Both the position numbers and the translations under genes were made by a program. The notes beneath the pieces were generated by a model. That model did no database searches, was not told the DNA's origin, and was given only the letters and a program-made list of their open reading frames with translations. Source: JACCQS01 sp050999295 (lineage in GTDB: Bacteria; Actinomycetota; Actinomycetes; Mycobacteriales; Geodermatophilaceae). From it: a stretch of 5,089 bases of DNA. The stretch is taken from positions 1 to 5,089 of the forward strand of contig JBPCPI010000057.1 in the NCBI GenBank assembly GCA_050999295.1. The letters are read 5' to 3'. This document shows positions 1 to 5,089 of this stretch, one piece after another. Every line of letters starts with the position of its first letter. The stretch's first letter is position 1.

Positions 1-1152
1 GACATCCCGATCTACATCACCGGGATGAGCTTCGGTGCGCTGTCCCTGGAAGCCAAGATGGCCCTGGCCAAGGGCGCGTCGATGGCCGGGACGGCGACCT
101 GTTCGGGCGAGGGCGGCATGATCCCGCCGGAGCGCGACCTGTCCACCAAGTGGTATTACCAGGTCATTCAGAGCCGCTACGGGTTCAACCCGCACCACCT
201 GATGCTGGCCGATGCCGTCGAGTTCTTCATTGGGCAGGGCTGCAAGGTCGGCCTCGGTGGGCACCTCATGGGGCAGAAGGTCACCGAGCAGGTGGCCGAG
301 ATGCGTTCCCTCCCAGCCGGTATCGACCAGCGCTCCCCCGCGCGCCATCCGGACTGGCTCGGCCCGGACGACCTCTCGCTGAAGATCCAGGAGATCCGCG
401 AGGCAACCGACTACCAGGTGCCGATCCAACTCAAGCTCGGGGCTGCCCGGGTCTACGACGACGTACGGATGGCAGCCAAATGCGGGCCGGACATCATCTA
501 CTTGGACGGCGCCGAGGGCGGTACGGGAGCCGGTCCGCACATCGCCACCGAGGAGACCGGAATCCCGCTGATGGCCGCGATCCCCGAGGCCAGGCGGGCG
601 CTGGAGGACGTGGGTCTTGCCGACGAGATCGACCTTGTCGTGGCCGGTGGCATTCGCAACGGCGGCGACATTGCCAAGGCGCTTGCCTTGGGCGCCAATG
701 CGATCGCCATCGGGCACTCCGCGCTGATGGCCCTGAACTGCAACAAGGAACTGCCCGGGATCACCGATTACGAAGGCACCGTCGGCGTGCCGGCCGGATC
801 CTGCTACCACTGCCACACCGGACGTTGCCCGGTCGGAATCACGACGCAGGACCCCGAACTGCGCAAGCGCCTGGAGGTCGACACGGCAGCCGAACGGGTC
901 TACAACTTCCTGCACACGCTGACCCTCGAGGTGCAGATGCTGGCCCGGGCCTGCGGGAAGACCGACGTCCACAGCCTCGAGCCGGAGGATCTGTGTGCAC
1001 TGACGACGGAGGCCGCGGCCATGGCCAAGGTGCCGTTGGCCGGGACGAAGTACATCCCTGGTGTGACCGAGGAGCGCACCCTCGCCGAGATCAAGGACCT
1101 GCTCGCCAAGCACGTGGCCAACGACGGGACCGGAGGGCCGCGCCATGGCTGA
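1..1152 (+). CDS. FMN-binding glutamate-synthase-like subunit (GlxD/MgsC type), 5' partial
   Basis: The frame is open from base 1 to the TGA at 1150-1152, giving 383 codons. The ATG at 25 is internal, because conserved sequence (DIPIYITGMSFGALS) precedes it. Seen: a TCSGEGGM motif (100-120), DGAEGGTGAGP (505-537), VAGGIRNGGD followed by an ALALGANAIAIG phosphate-binding stretch (640-720), and an iron-sulfur-type segment CYHCHTGRCPVGI (802-840). Together these are the FMN/[3Fe-4S] barrel of glutamate synthase. Known: stand-alone proteins of this kind (GlxD, MgsC, about 440 residues) work with separate amidotransferase-like and GXGXG-like subunits. They transfer an amino group to 2-oxoglutarate, or methylamine to glutamate in N-methylglutamate synthase. 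Inferred: about 60 N-terminal residues and the partner genes lie upstream. The enzyme should be cytoplasmic. Family is secure; the exact substrate is open. Confidence 0.93.
   Translation, partial: DIPIYITGMSFGALSLEAKMALAKGASMAGTATCSGEGGMIPPERDLSTKWYYQVIQSRYGFNPHHLMLADAVEFFIGQGCKVGLGGHLMGQKVTEQVAEMRSLPAGIDQRSPARHPDWLGPDDLSLKIQEIREATDYQVPIQLKLGAARVYDDVRMAAKCGPDIIYLDGAEGGTGAGPHIATEETGIPLMAAIPEARRALEDVGLADEIDLVVAGGIRNGGDIAKALALGANAIAIGHSALMALNCNKELPGITDYEGTVGVPAGSCYHCHTGRCPVGITTQDPELRKRLEVDTAAERVYNFLHTLTLEVQMLARACGKTDVHSLEPEDLCALTTEAAAMAKVPLAGTKYIPGVTEERTLAEIKDLLAKHVANDGTGGPRHG
1132..1137 (+). promoter_or_regulatory. Ribosome binding site for the 149-residue protein
   Basis: GGAGGG lies 7 bases before the ATG at 1145 and inside the 3' end of the preceding gene. 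It fixes the downstream start and, with the 8-base gene overlap, indicates translational coupling. Confidence 0.8.
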
Positions 1153-1594
1153 TGACTACGACACATCAGGTCGCACGTTAACCACCAACAAGGGCATCGA
1201 CACCGAGGAACTGACCGGGCGCACGTTCCCGTACCAGTTCGACCGCACCTTGGTCGAGGACATCGACCTCAACGACGCCACACCGGGTCAGGACATCAAC
1301 TGGCTGGAGGACATCCACCTATTGCAGGAGGGCGGCATGAACGCGGTCTTCGACCGCTACACCAACGCCTTTCTCAAGATCCACTTCGACATCCCGGAGG
1401 GTCGGGAGGACGAGTTCGCCCGCAGGGTGCTGATCAAGCACCTTCAGGAGGGCAACTCCTACGGCATTTGGCTCAAGCACGAGCACGCAAAGTTCGCCCA
1501 GCCTGAGCTCGGCTCGTGGGTGGCCGGTCCGCAGACGGTGGGCGAGAACTGGAAGCCGACCCAGCTCGAGGGCTGGCAGCCACCCCTGCACTGA
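1145..1594 (+). CDS. Unrecognised acidic 149-residue protein coupled to the glutamate-synthase-like subunit
   Basis: The product is a soluble 149-residue protein with no signal peptide or membrane segment. I do not recognise its family. The ATG at 1145 has a GGAGGG ribosome site and overlaps the previous stop by 8 bases, so the two genes are almost certainly co-translated. The first 35 residues or so are polar and probably flexible (MADDYDTSGRTLTTNKG). From about residue 40 the chain is strongly acidic (VEDIDLNDATPGQDINWLEDIHLLQ). The second half is rich in aromatic, His and Trp residues (NSYGIWLKHEHAKFAQPELGSW) and ends in WQPPLH. Codon 12 (1178-1180) is TTA, rare in high-GC actinobacteria. 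From the coupling I infer an accessory subunit or regulator of the FMN enzyme. A separate enzyme of the same pathway is equally possible. Confidence 0.9.
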   Translation: MADDYDTSGRTLTTNKGIDTEELTGRTFPYQFDRTLVEDIDLNDATPGQDINWLEDIHLLQEGGMNAVFDRYTNAFLKIHFDIPEGREDEFARRVLIKHLQEGNSYGIWLKHEHAKFAQPELGSWVAGPQTVGENWKPTQLEGWQPPLH

Positions 1595-1683
1595 CGCCCG
1601 TACTCCGGTTCTCGACCACACCATGACCACGGCAAGGAAGCCCGCCAGCTAAGAACGTTTCGCACCACTCCCCTGTTCGGTTC

Positions 1684-1688
1684 GGAGG
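1684..1688 (+). promoter_or_regulatory. Ribosome binding site for the permease
   Basis: GGAGG lies 5 bases before the ATG at 1694 and supports that start. The rest of the 99-base gap (1595-1693) shows no convincing promoter or terminator hairpin, so the permease may be transcribed with the genes before it. Confidence 0.75.
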
Positions 1689-1693
1689 CAGCG

Positions 1694-3358
1694 ATGTCAG
1701 ACCGCTCGCGTTCATCCACCCCCGCCCTGCAGGAGCGACCCGACGACCCCGGGATGCAGCGCTCGATCAGCTGGACGGGTGGCTTCTGGATCGCCAGTGG
1801 CGTCCCGGCACTCGTGCTGTTCTCCATCGGGTCGATCGCGGCCACGGTCGGCACGATCTCGCCGCTGATTTGGACGGTGTCGGTGCTCCTCGGGCTGATG
1901 CAGAGCTTCGTCTTCGCCGAGATCGCCGGCCTGTTCCCGCGCAAGTCAGGCGGCGCCTCGGTCTTCGGGGCAATGGCGTGGGCGCCGTACTCGAAGTTCG
2001 TCGCCCCCATCTCGGTCTGGTGCAACTGGTTGGCGTGGTCCCCGGTCCTCACGATCGGTTCGGGTCTGGCCGCCGGCTACCTGCTCACCGCACTCTTCCC
2101 GGCCGACGCCGCGATCAACACGTGGTCTGTTCAGTTAGCCGATCTCGGGTTCCTCAAGGATGGACTGGAGCTGCGGTTCAACGCCACGTTCCTGATCGCT
2201 GCCGGCTTCCTGCTCCTGGTTTTCGCGCTGCAGCACGGCGGGATCCTGCGCGCTGCACGAGTGCAGACCGTGATCGGCATCGCGGTCCTCGTCCCCCTGC
2301 TGATCGTCGGGGTGGTCCCCCTGGTGACCGGTGACGTGGCCTCGGCGAGCTTCACCCCGTTCGCCCCGCTCAGCGGCGGATGGGGCCTCGACGGGTTGAC
2401 TCTGATCGCCGGCGGACTGTTCCTCGCCGCCTGGTCGGCCTACGCCTTCGAGACCTCGATCTGTTACACGTCGGAGTTCAAGAACCCGGCCAAGGACACC
2501 CCCAAGGCGATCTTTGCCGCGGGCCTGCTCTGCCTCGTCGCCTATACCCTGGTCCCGTTCACCTTCCAGGGCGCGCTCGGCGTGGAGCGGCTGGCCACCG
2601 ATGGCATCGTCAACGGTGACGGCGTCGGCAGGGCCATGGCCGACATGGTCGGCGGCGGTGCGATCATCGGCAACCTGTTGATCGTCATGCTGATCCTGGC
2701 CCTGCTGCTCACGATCATGACCACCATGGCCGGCTCGTCCCGGACCCTATACCAAGGGTCGAAGGACGGCTGGCTGCCGCGCTATCTGGACCGCACCAAC
2801 GACAACGGTGCACCCACCCGGGCGATGTGGACCGACCTGGCCTTCAACCTGGCCCTATTGCTGATGAGCGACTACATCTTCGTTCTCGCCTCCTCGACCG
2901 TCTGCTACATGATCTTCAACTTCCTCAACCTCAACGCGGGGTGGATCCACCGCAAGGACCGCGCCGACACCCCGCGACCCTGGCGTGCACCGACGGTGAT
3001 GATCGCCGCCGGCGCCGTCCTCGCCTTCTTCAACGCGCTGCTGCTGGGCTGGGGCGCCAACGTCTGGGGGCCGGGCGCGCTGGCTACCGGGTTGGTCTTC
3101 GCCGCAATGATCATCCCGGTTTTCTGCTATCGCCACTACGTGCAGGACCGGGGAGTCTTTCCGGCCTCGATGTATGACACCGGGGACGAGCGGGACGGCA
3201 TCGCCGTCGATGGAGGTACGAGACAAGCCGGCGCCGGACGCGCGGCGGTCACCTCCGGGCCTCCGATCAAGCGTGCCGGAATCCTGCCGTACCTGGCCCT
3301 GGCCGGCGGGGTGCTCGCCGTGCTGATCGGCCAGATCCTGTCTAACATGGCCGGCTGA
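1694..3358 (+). CDS. APC-superfamily amino acid/amine permease
   Basis: This is a 554-residue inner-membrane transporter of the amino acid-polyamine-organocation superfamily. It would bring an amino acid or amine into the cell, typically with protons or by exchange. Seen: about 12-13 hydrophobic segments at roughly residues 30-53, 56-80, 101-134, 164-182, 190-211, 232-255, 274-293, 323-347, 378-417 (probably two), 432-455, 459-480 and 531-551. The family signature after segment 2 is FAEIAGLFPRKSGGASVFG. Another typical motif, FETSICYTSEFKNPAKDTPKA, follows segment 6. A polar loop (about 483-528) precedes the extra C-terminal helix. The start has a GGAGG site 5 bases upstream. Its place behind the glutamate-synthase-like gene suggests that it imports that pathway's substrate; this is inference. 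One TTA codon occurs at 2135-2137. Family is very likely; the substrate cannot be read from sequence. Confidence 0.93.
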   Translation: MSDRSRSSTPALQERPDDPGMQRSISWTGGFWIASGVPALVLFSIGSIAATVGTISPLIWTVSVLLGLMQSFVFAEIAGLFPRKSGGASVFGAMAWAPYSKFVAPISVWCNWLAWSPVLTIGSGLAAGYLLTALFPADAAINTWSVQLADLGFLKDGLELRFNATFLIAAGFLLLVFALQHGGILRAARVQTVIGIAVLVPLLIVGVVPLVTGDVASASFTPFAPLSGGWGLDGLTLIAGGLFLAAWSAYAFETSICYTSEFKNPAKDTPKAIFAAGLLCLVAYTLVPFTFQGALGVERLATDGIVNGDGVGRAMADMVGGGAIIGNLLIVMLILALLLTIMTTMAGSSRTLYQGSKDGWLPRYLDRTNDNGAPTRAMWTDLAFNLALLLMSDYIFVLASSTVCYMIFNFLNLNAGWIHRKDRADTPRPWRAPTVMIAAGAVLAFFNALLLGWGANVWGPGALATGLVFAAMIIPVFCYRHYVQDRGVFPASMYDTGDERDGIAVDGGTRQAGAGRAAVTSGPPIKRAGILPYLALAGGVLAVLIGQILSNMAG

Positions 3359-3361
3359 GGA
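3357..3361 (+). promoter_or_regulatory. Ribosome-site-like GAGGA overlapping the permease stop
   Basis: GAGGA overlaps the permease TGA and lies 8 bases before a GTG at 3370. The arrangement resembles a coupled downstream gene, but the frame from that GTG closes after 13 codons. See the possible pseudogene that follows. Confidence 0.35.
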
Positions 3362-3369
3362 CCCGACAG

Positions 3370-3579
3370 GTGGCTGACACCTACTCGCTCATTGGCCGAA
3401 GCCGACACTGACGTCGCACCGCTCCGATTGACATCGGCGAAGAACTTACCGATCCGCTTCAGCGGCGCCGCGAGCACGCGTCTGCCGGTTCACTCTGGTG
3501 GGACGCACGGATCGCCGATTTCGATGCCCAGCCGGCTGCCCAGGCGGATCAAGCCTTGGCGTCAGTCAATCGTCTTCGA
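3370..3579 (+). pseudogene. Possible decayed small gene behind the permease
   Basis: A GTG at 3370 with a ribosome-like site gives VADTYSL and then meets TGA at 3409-3411. Reading on after a shift into the second frame gives LAEADTDVAPL (3392-3424). Shifting back to the first frame gives IDIGEELTDPLQRRREH, ASAGSLWWDARIADFDAQ and PAAQADQALASVNRLR (to 3579). The joined product of about 70 residues has natural composition (acidic, Ala-rich, helix-like, a WWD motif). By hand count GC at third positions is only about 60 percent, below the neighbouring genes, which fits decay. The two shifts compensate, so sequencing error is also possible. I do not recognise a family. The 3' end is uncertain because the frame then runs antisense into the next gene. 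No other gene is visible in the 207 bases from 3359 to 3565. Confidence 0.3.
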
Positions 3580-3901
3580 TGTAGCCGGTGGCGGGATCTA
3601 CTATCTCCGCAAGGAACGCGCGGATGTTCTCCCGGTGCGCCTCCAAGGACTGATTCGGTGTCGGGCTCAGACCGAATCCGTAGCCATTGTTCGGCCCGCT
3701 CAGCCACGTGTACTCAGTACCGCCGTACTCATCAGGGCACAGGGCGAACAGCTCGCCGTCGACTTCGAGGGTGAACCGGAACGGCGTGACGCCCGGCTCG
3801 CTCTCAGTACCGCGGTACACGCCCGGAACGGCGAATGGGTCGGCATCACTGCCCCCTGGGTGGATTGCGTCCACGGAGCCATGGTTGGTGATCACGCTCA
3901 C
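3566..3901 (-). CDS. Small hypothetical protein, probably 5'-truncated by the IS element
   Basis: The minus-strand frame ends at the stop complementary to 3566-3568. I prefer the GTG at 3901 as the start (111 residues), because GGGGAG (complement of 3908-3913) lies 6 bases upstream. The same frame is open to a TTG at 3970, but that stretch lies in the IS end. The protein has no membrane segment or signal peptide. Its body looks genuine: an FRFTLEVDGELFALCPDEYGG strand-like region, TWLSGPNNGYGFG, then EAHRENIRAFLAEIVDPATGY ending in IEDD. The general look resembles short hypothetical proteins of Actinobacteria, but I cannot name a family or function. The first four codons appear to be IS-derived, so the native N-terminus is probably lost. 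It is the best coding choice here over the antisense frame on the plus strand. Confidence 0.6.
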   Translation of the reverse strand: MSVITNHGSVDAIHPGGSDADPFAVPGVYRGTESEPGVTPFRFTLEVDGELFALCPDEYGGTEYTWLSGPNNGYGFGLSPTPNQSLEAHRENIRAFLAEIVDPATGYIEDD

Positions 3902-3919
3902 CTGAATCTCCCCAGACCT
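3896..3919 (+). repeat. IS end repeat, copy 1
   Basis: The copy begins GCTCAC and carries the core CTGAATCTCCCCA (3902-3914). The core matches copy 2 at 11 of 13 positions. Tandem repeats of this size near IS21 ends are known transposase-binding sites; that role is inferred here. Confidence 0.65.
3908..3913 (-). promoter_or_regulatory. GGGGAG ribosome-site-like sequence inside the IS end repeat
   Basis: On the minus strand, GGGGAG stands 6 bases before the GTG whose first base is 3901. It is the complement of the CTCCCC core of the first IS end repeat. The IS end may therefore supply the start signal for the truncated outward-facing gene. This is inference from spacing only. Confidence 0.4.
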
Positions 3920-3943
3920 GCTCACTGAAATTCCCCATCCTGA
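3920..3943 (+). repeat. IS end repeat, copy 2
   Basis: The copy begins GCTCAC and carries the core CTGAAATTCCCCA (3925-3937). It directly follows copy 1, with a period of 23-24 bases. No clear third copy is visible before istA. Confidence 0.65.
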
Positions 3944-3983
3944 GCGACCCGCCAACGTACATCCCACCAACGTCAGCGGGCCC

Positions 3984-4024
3984 CTTCGACGCTCGTGATC
4001 ACCACATCACTCGAGCGCTCGAAG
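3984..4024 (+). promoter_or_regulatory. Inverted repeat ending at the istA ribosome site
   Basis: CTTCGACGCTCG (3984-3995) can pair with CGAGCGCTCGAAG (4012-4024), leaving one unpaired G. The loop is about 16 bases. The 3' arm includes most of a perfect 12-base palindrome, TCGAGCGCTCGA (4011-4022), and its last three bases (AAG) are the first bases of the istA ribosome site. In RNA this could hide the site and limit transposase translation. In DNA it could be a protein-binding site. The pairing is seen; the role is inferred. Confidence 0.5.
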
Positions 4025-4027
4025 GAG
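4022..4027 (+). promoter_or_regulatory. Ribosome binding site for istA
   Basis: AAGGAG lies 9 bases before the ATG at 4037 and decides the transposase start. It overlaps the arm of the preceding inverted repeat. Confidence 0.7.
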
Positions 4028-4036
4028 CCCACCGCA

Positions 4037-5089
4037 ATGCTCACATGGGAGAACGACGTGGAAGCAACAGCACTGCGTAACCAGGATTGGACGATCAGCG
4101 CGATCGCCCGGCATCTGGGGCATGACCGCAAGTCAATCCGGGACTATCTGGACGGGAAACGGGTCCCGGGCGTCCGGGCCAGTACGGTGAGCGACCCGTT
4201 TGAGGAGTTCGCCGAGTACGCCAGGGTCCGGCTGGTCGATGACCCACACGTGTGGGCCACGGCCTTGTTCGACGAGGTCGTCGCGCTCGGCTACACGGGT
4301 TCGTATCCGAGCTTCACCCGGGGCCTGCGGGCCCGGTCGCTGCGTCCGCACTGCGAACCGTGCCAGGCCTCGACGGGTCGTGACCACGCGATCATCGACC
4401 ACCCGCCGGGGGCCGAGACCCAGTTCGACTGGCTCGAGCTGCCAGACCCGCCGCCCTCCTGGGGGTGCGGCACCATGGCGCATCTGTTCGTCGGCGCCCT
4501 GTCCCATTCCTCGAAGTGGCGAGCGGTGCTGGCCGAGTCCGAGGACCAGCCTCACCTGGTCGAGGCTCTCGATGGTGTCCTACGGCGTCTGGGTGGGTGC
4601 ACCAAGGTGTGGCGGTTCGACCGGATGGCCACGGTGTGTCACCCGGCCTCGGGCAAGATCACCGCGACGTTCGGGCCCGTGGCCAAGTACTACGGGGTCG
4701 ACGTCGCGATCTGTCCCTCGCGGCACGGCAACCGCAAGGGTGTGGTGGAGAAGGGCAACCACTCGCTGGCCCAACGCTGGTGGCGCACCCTGGGCGACGA
4801 CGTCAGCGTTGCCCAGGCCCAGGTGAGTCTGGACGAGTTCTGTGTTCGGGTCGGCGACGCCCGACGACGCACCGTGGTCGGTGGGCGGACCACCGTCGGT
4901 GCGTTGGGCGCCACCGAGCCGTTGCGCACCCCACCGCAGCTGCCCTACCCGGTCTCGCTCAGCGTCGAGCGGGTCGTCTCGGCCCAGGCGTTGGTCGCGT
5001 TCGGTGGCAACTTCTACTCCATCGGTCCCGGCATGTCCGGAGCCACGGTCCAGGTCCGGCGCCGGCTGGGCGACCAGATGATCGAGATC
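4037..5089 (+). CDS. istA: IS21-family transposase IstA, 3' partial
   Basis: IstA cuts and joins the element's ends, working with the ATPase IstB. The frame is open for 351 codons from the ATG at 4037 to the last base and has no stop in the window. Seen in order: a helix-turn-helix at residues about 13-37 (LRNQDWTISAIARHLGHDRK), a central RNase H-like catalytic domain, and the beginning of a C-terminal beta-barrel (from about residue 310, with VAFGGNFYSIGPGMSG). The D-D-E triad is read as D131 in AETQFDWLEL, D195 in WRFDRMATV and E238 in RKGVVEKGNH. The spacing and surroundings (KYYGVDVAICPSRHGNRKGVVEKGN) are typical of IS21. The second Asp is followed by Arg, where Asn is usual. Family length is usually 400-550 residues, so the end of the protein is missing. 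Nothing seen suggests that the gene is dead. Frames in other phases over this region are shadows. Confidence 0.95.
   Translation, partial: MLTWENDVEATALRNQDWTISAIARHLGHDRKSIRDYLDGKRVPGVRASTVSDPFEEFAEYARVRLVDDPHVWATALFDEVVALGYTGSYPSFTRGLRARSLRPHCEPCQASTGRDHAIIDHPPGAETQFDWLELPDPPPSWGCGTMAHLFVGALSHSSKWRAVLAESEDQPHLVEALDGVLRRLGGCTKVWRFDRMATVCHPASGKITATFGPVAKYYGVDVAICPSRHGNRKGVVEKGNHSLAQRWWRTLGDDVSVAQAQVSLDEFCVRVGDARRRTVVGGRTTVGALGATEPLRTPPQLPYPVSLSVERVVSAQALVAFGGNFYSIGPGMSGATVQVRRRLGDQMIEI

Larger units (their letters stand above)
3889..5089 (+). mobile_element. IS21-family insertion sequence, left portion
   Basis: The element is recognised from its istA gene, from the two repeats at its left end, and from the disturbed minus-strand gene beside it. 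The proposed left boundary is the TGATCACGCTCA at 3889, because IS21 ends normally begin with TG and the repeats follow directly. The exact base is uncertain by some tens of bases, since the right end and the target duplication are outside the window. istB, the ATP-binding helper gene, should follow istA beyond 5089. Confidence 0.75.

Noticed and set aside
25..27. ATG at 25 as the start of the first gene
   Set aside because: Conserved family sequence is already in frame from base 1, so this Met is internal and the true start is upstream.
150..1181. Long plus-strand frame in a second phase over the first gene
   Set aside because: Arg/Pro/Gly-rich shadow of the recognised enzyme, without motifs of its own.
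1623..1652. Nine-residue frame MTTARKPAS before the permease, possible leader peptide
   Set aside because: No ribosome site before its ATG and no attenuator-like hairpins behind it.
3368..3382. AGGTG/CACCT hairpin just after the permease stop
   Set aside because: Five-base-pair stem with no T run. It may be chance, so it is not called as a terminator.
3428..3433. TTGACA as a -35 promoter box
   Set aside because: No -10-like hexamer at suitable spacing downstream, where the sequence is GATCCG.
3424..3437. CCGAT/ATCGG hairpin as a terminator after the permease
   Set aside because: Only five base pairs, no T run, and it lies inside the possible decayed gene.
3392..3928. 178-codon plus-strand frame over the minus-strand small gene
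   Set aside because: Over 3566-3901 it is antisense to a much more protein-like minus frame. Only its first part (3392-3424) may belong to the decayed gene.
3902..3970. TTG at 3970 as the start of the minus-strand gene
   Set aside because: The added 23 residues are encoded by the IS end and no clear ribosome site stands before 3970. GTG at 3901 has a well-spaced GGGGAG.
4200..4826. 208-codon plus-strand frame
   Set aside because: Ser/Arg/Pro-rich shadow of istA.

Overview
This is a high-GC actinobacterial window: GC-rich third codon positions, strong GGAGG-type ribosome sites, and an IS21-type element with the protein style common in Actinobacteria. The genus cannot be fixed from the sequence. 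The window has two parts.

Positions 1-3358 are a compact, same-strand nitrogen-metabolism block. It opens inside a gene for an FMN/iron-sulfur glutamate-synthase-like subunit of the stand-alone GlxD/MgsC type. This overlaps by 8 bases a gene for a 149-residue acidic protein that I do not recognise. After a 99-base gap comes a 554-residue APC-superfamily amino acid/amine permease. The likely theme is uptake of an amino compound and amino-group transfer through a glutamate-synthase-like complex. Its partner subunits (amidotransferase-like and GXGXG-like) would be expected upstream, outside the window. Whether the enzyme is a glutamate synthase or an N-methylglutamate-synthase-like enzyme cannot be decided here.

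Positions 3359-5089 are accessory and disturbed sequence. Just after the permease stop there is a good ribosome site and a GTG start, but the frame breaks after 13 codons. Convincing protein-like sequence then resumes in shifted frames up to about 3579, which suggests a decayed small gene. Next, on the minus strand, is a small hypothetical gene (3901-3566). Its 5' end runs into the left end of an IS21-family insertion sequence, which probably removed its native start. The IS left end carries two tandem repeats with a CTGAA..TCCCCA core, then a hairpin touching the transposase ribosome site, then istA. The istA frame is open from 4037 to the last base of the window. It shows a helix-turn-helix, a D-D-E catalytic triad and the start of a C-terminal beta-barrel. 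The istA 3' end, istB and the right end of the element lie beyond the window.

No RNA gene, CRISPR array or convincing intrinsic terminator was seen. No gene-free stretch exceeds 300 bases.
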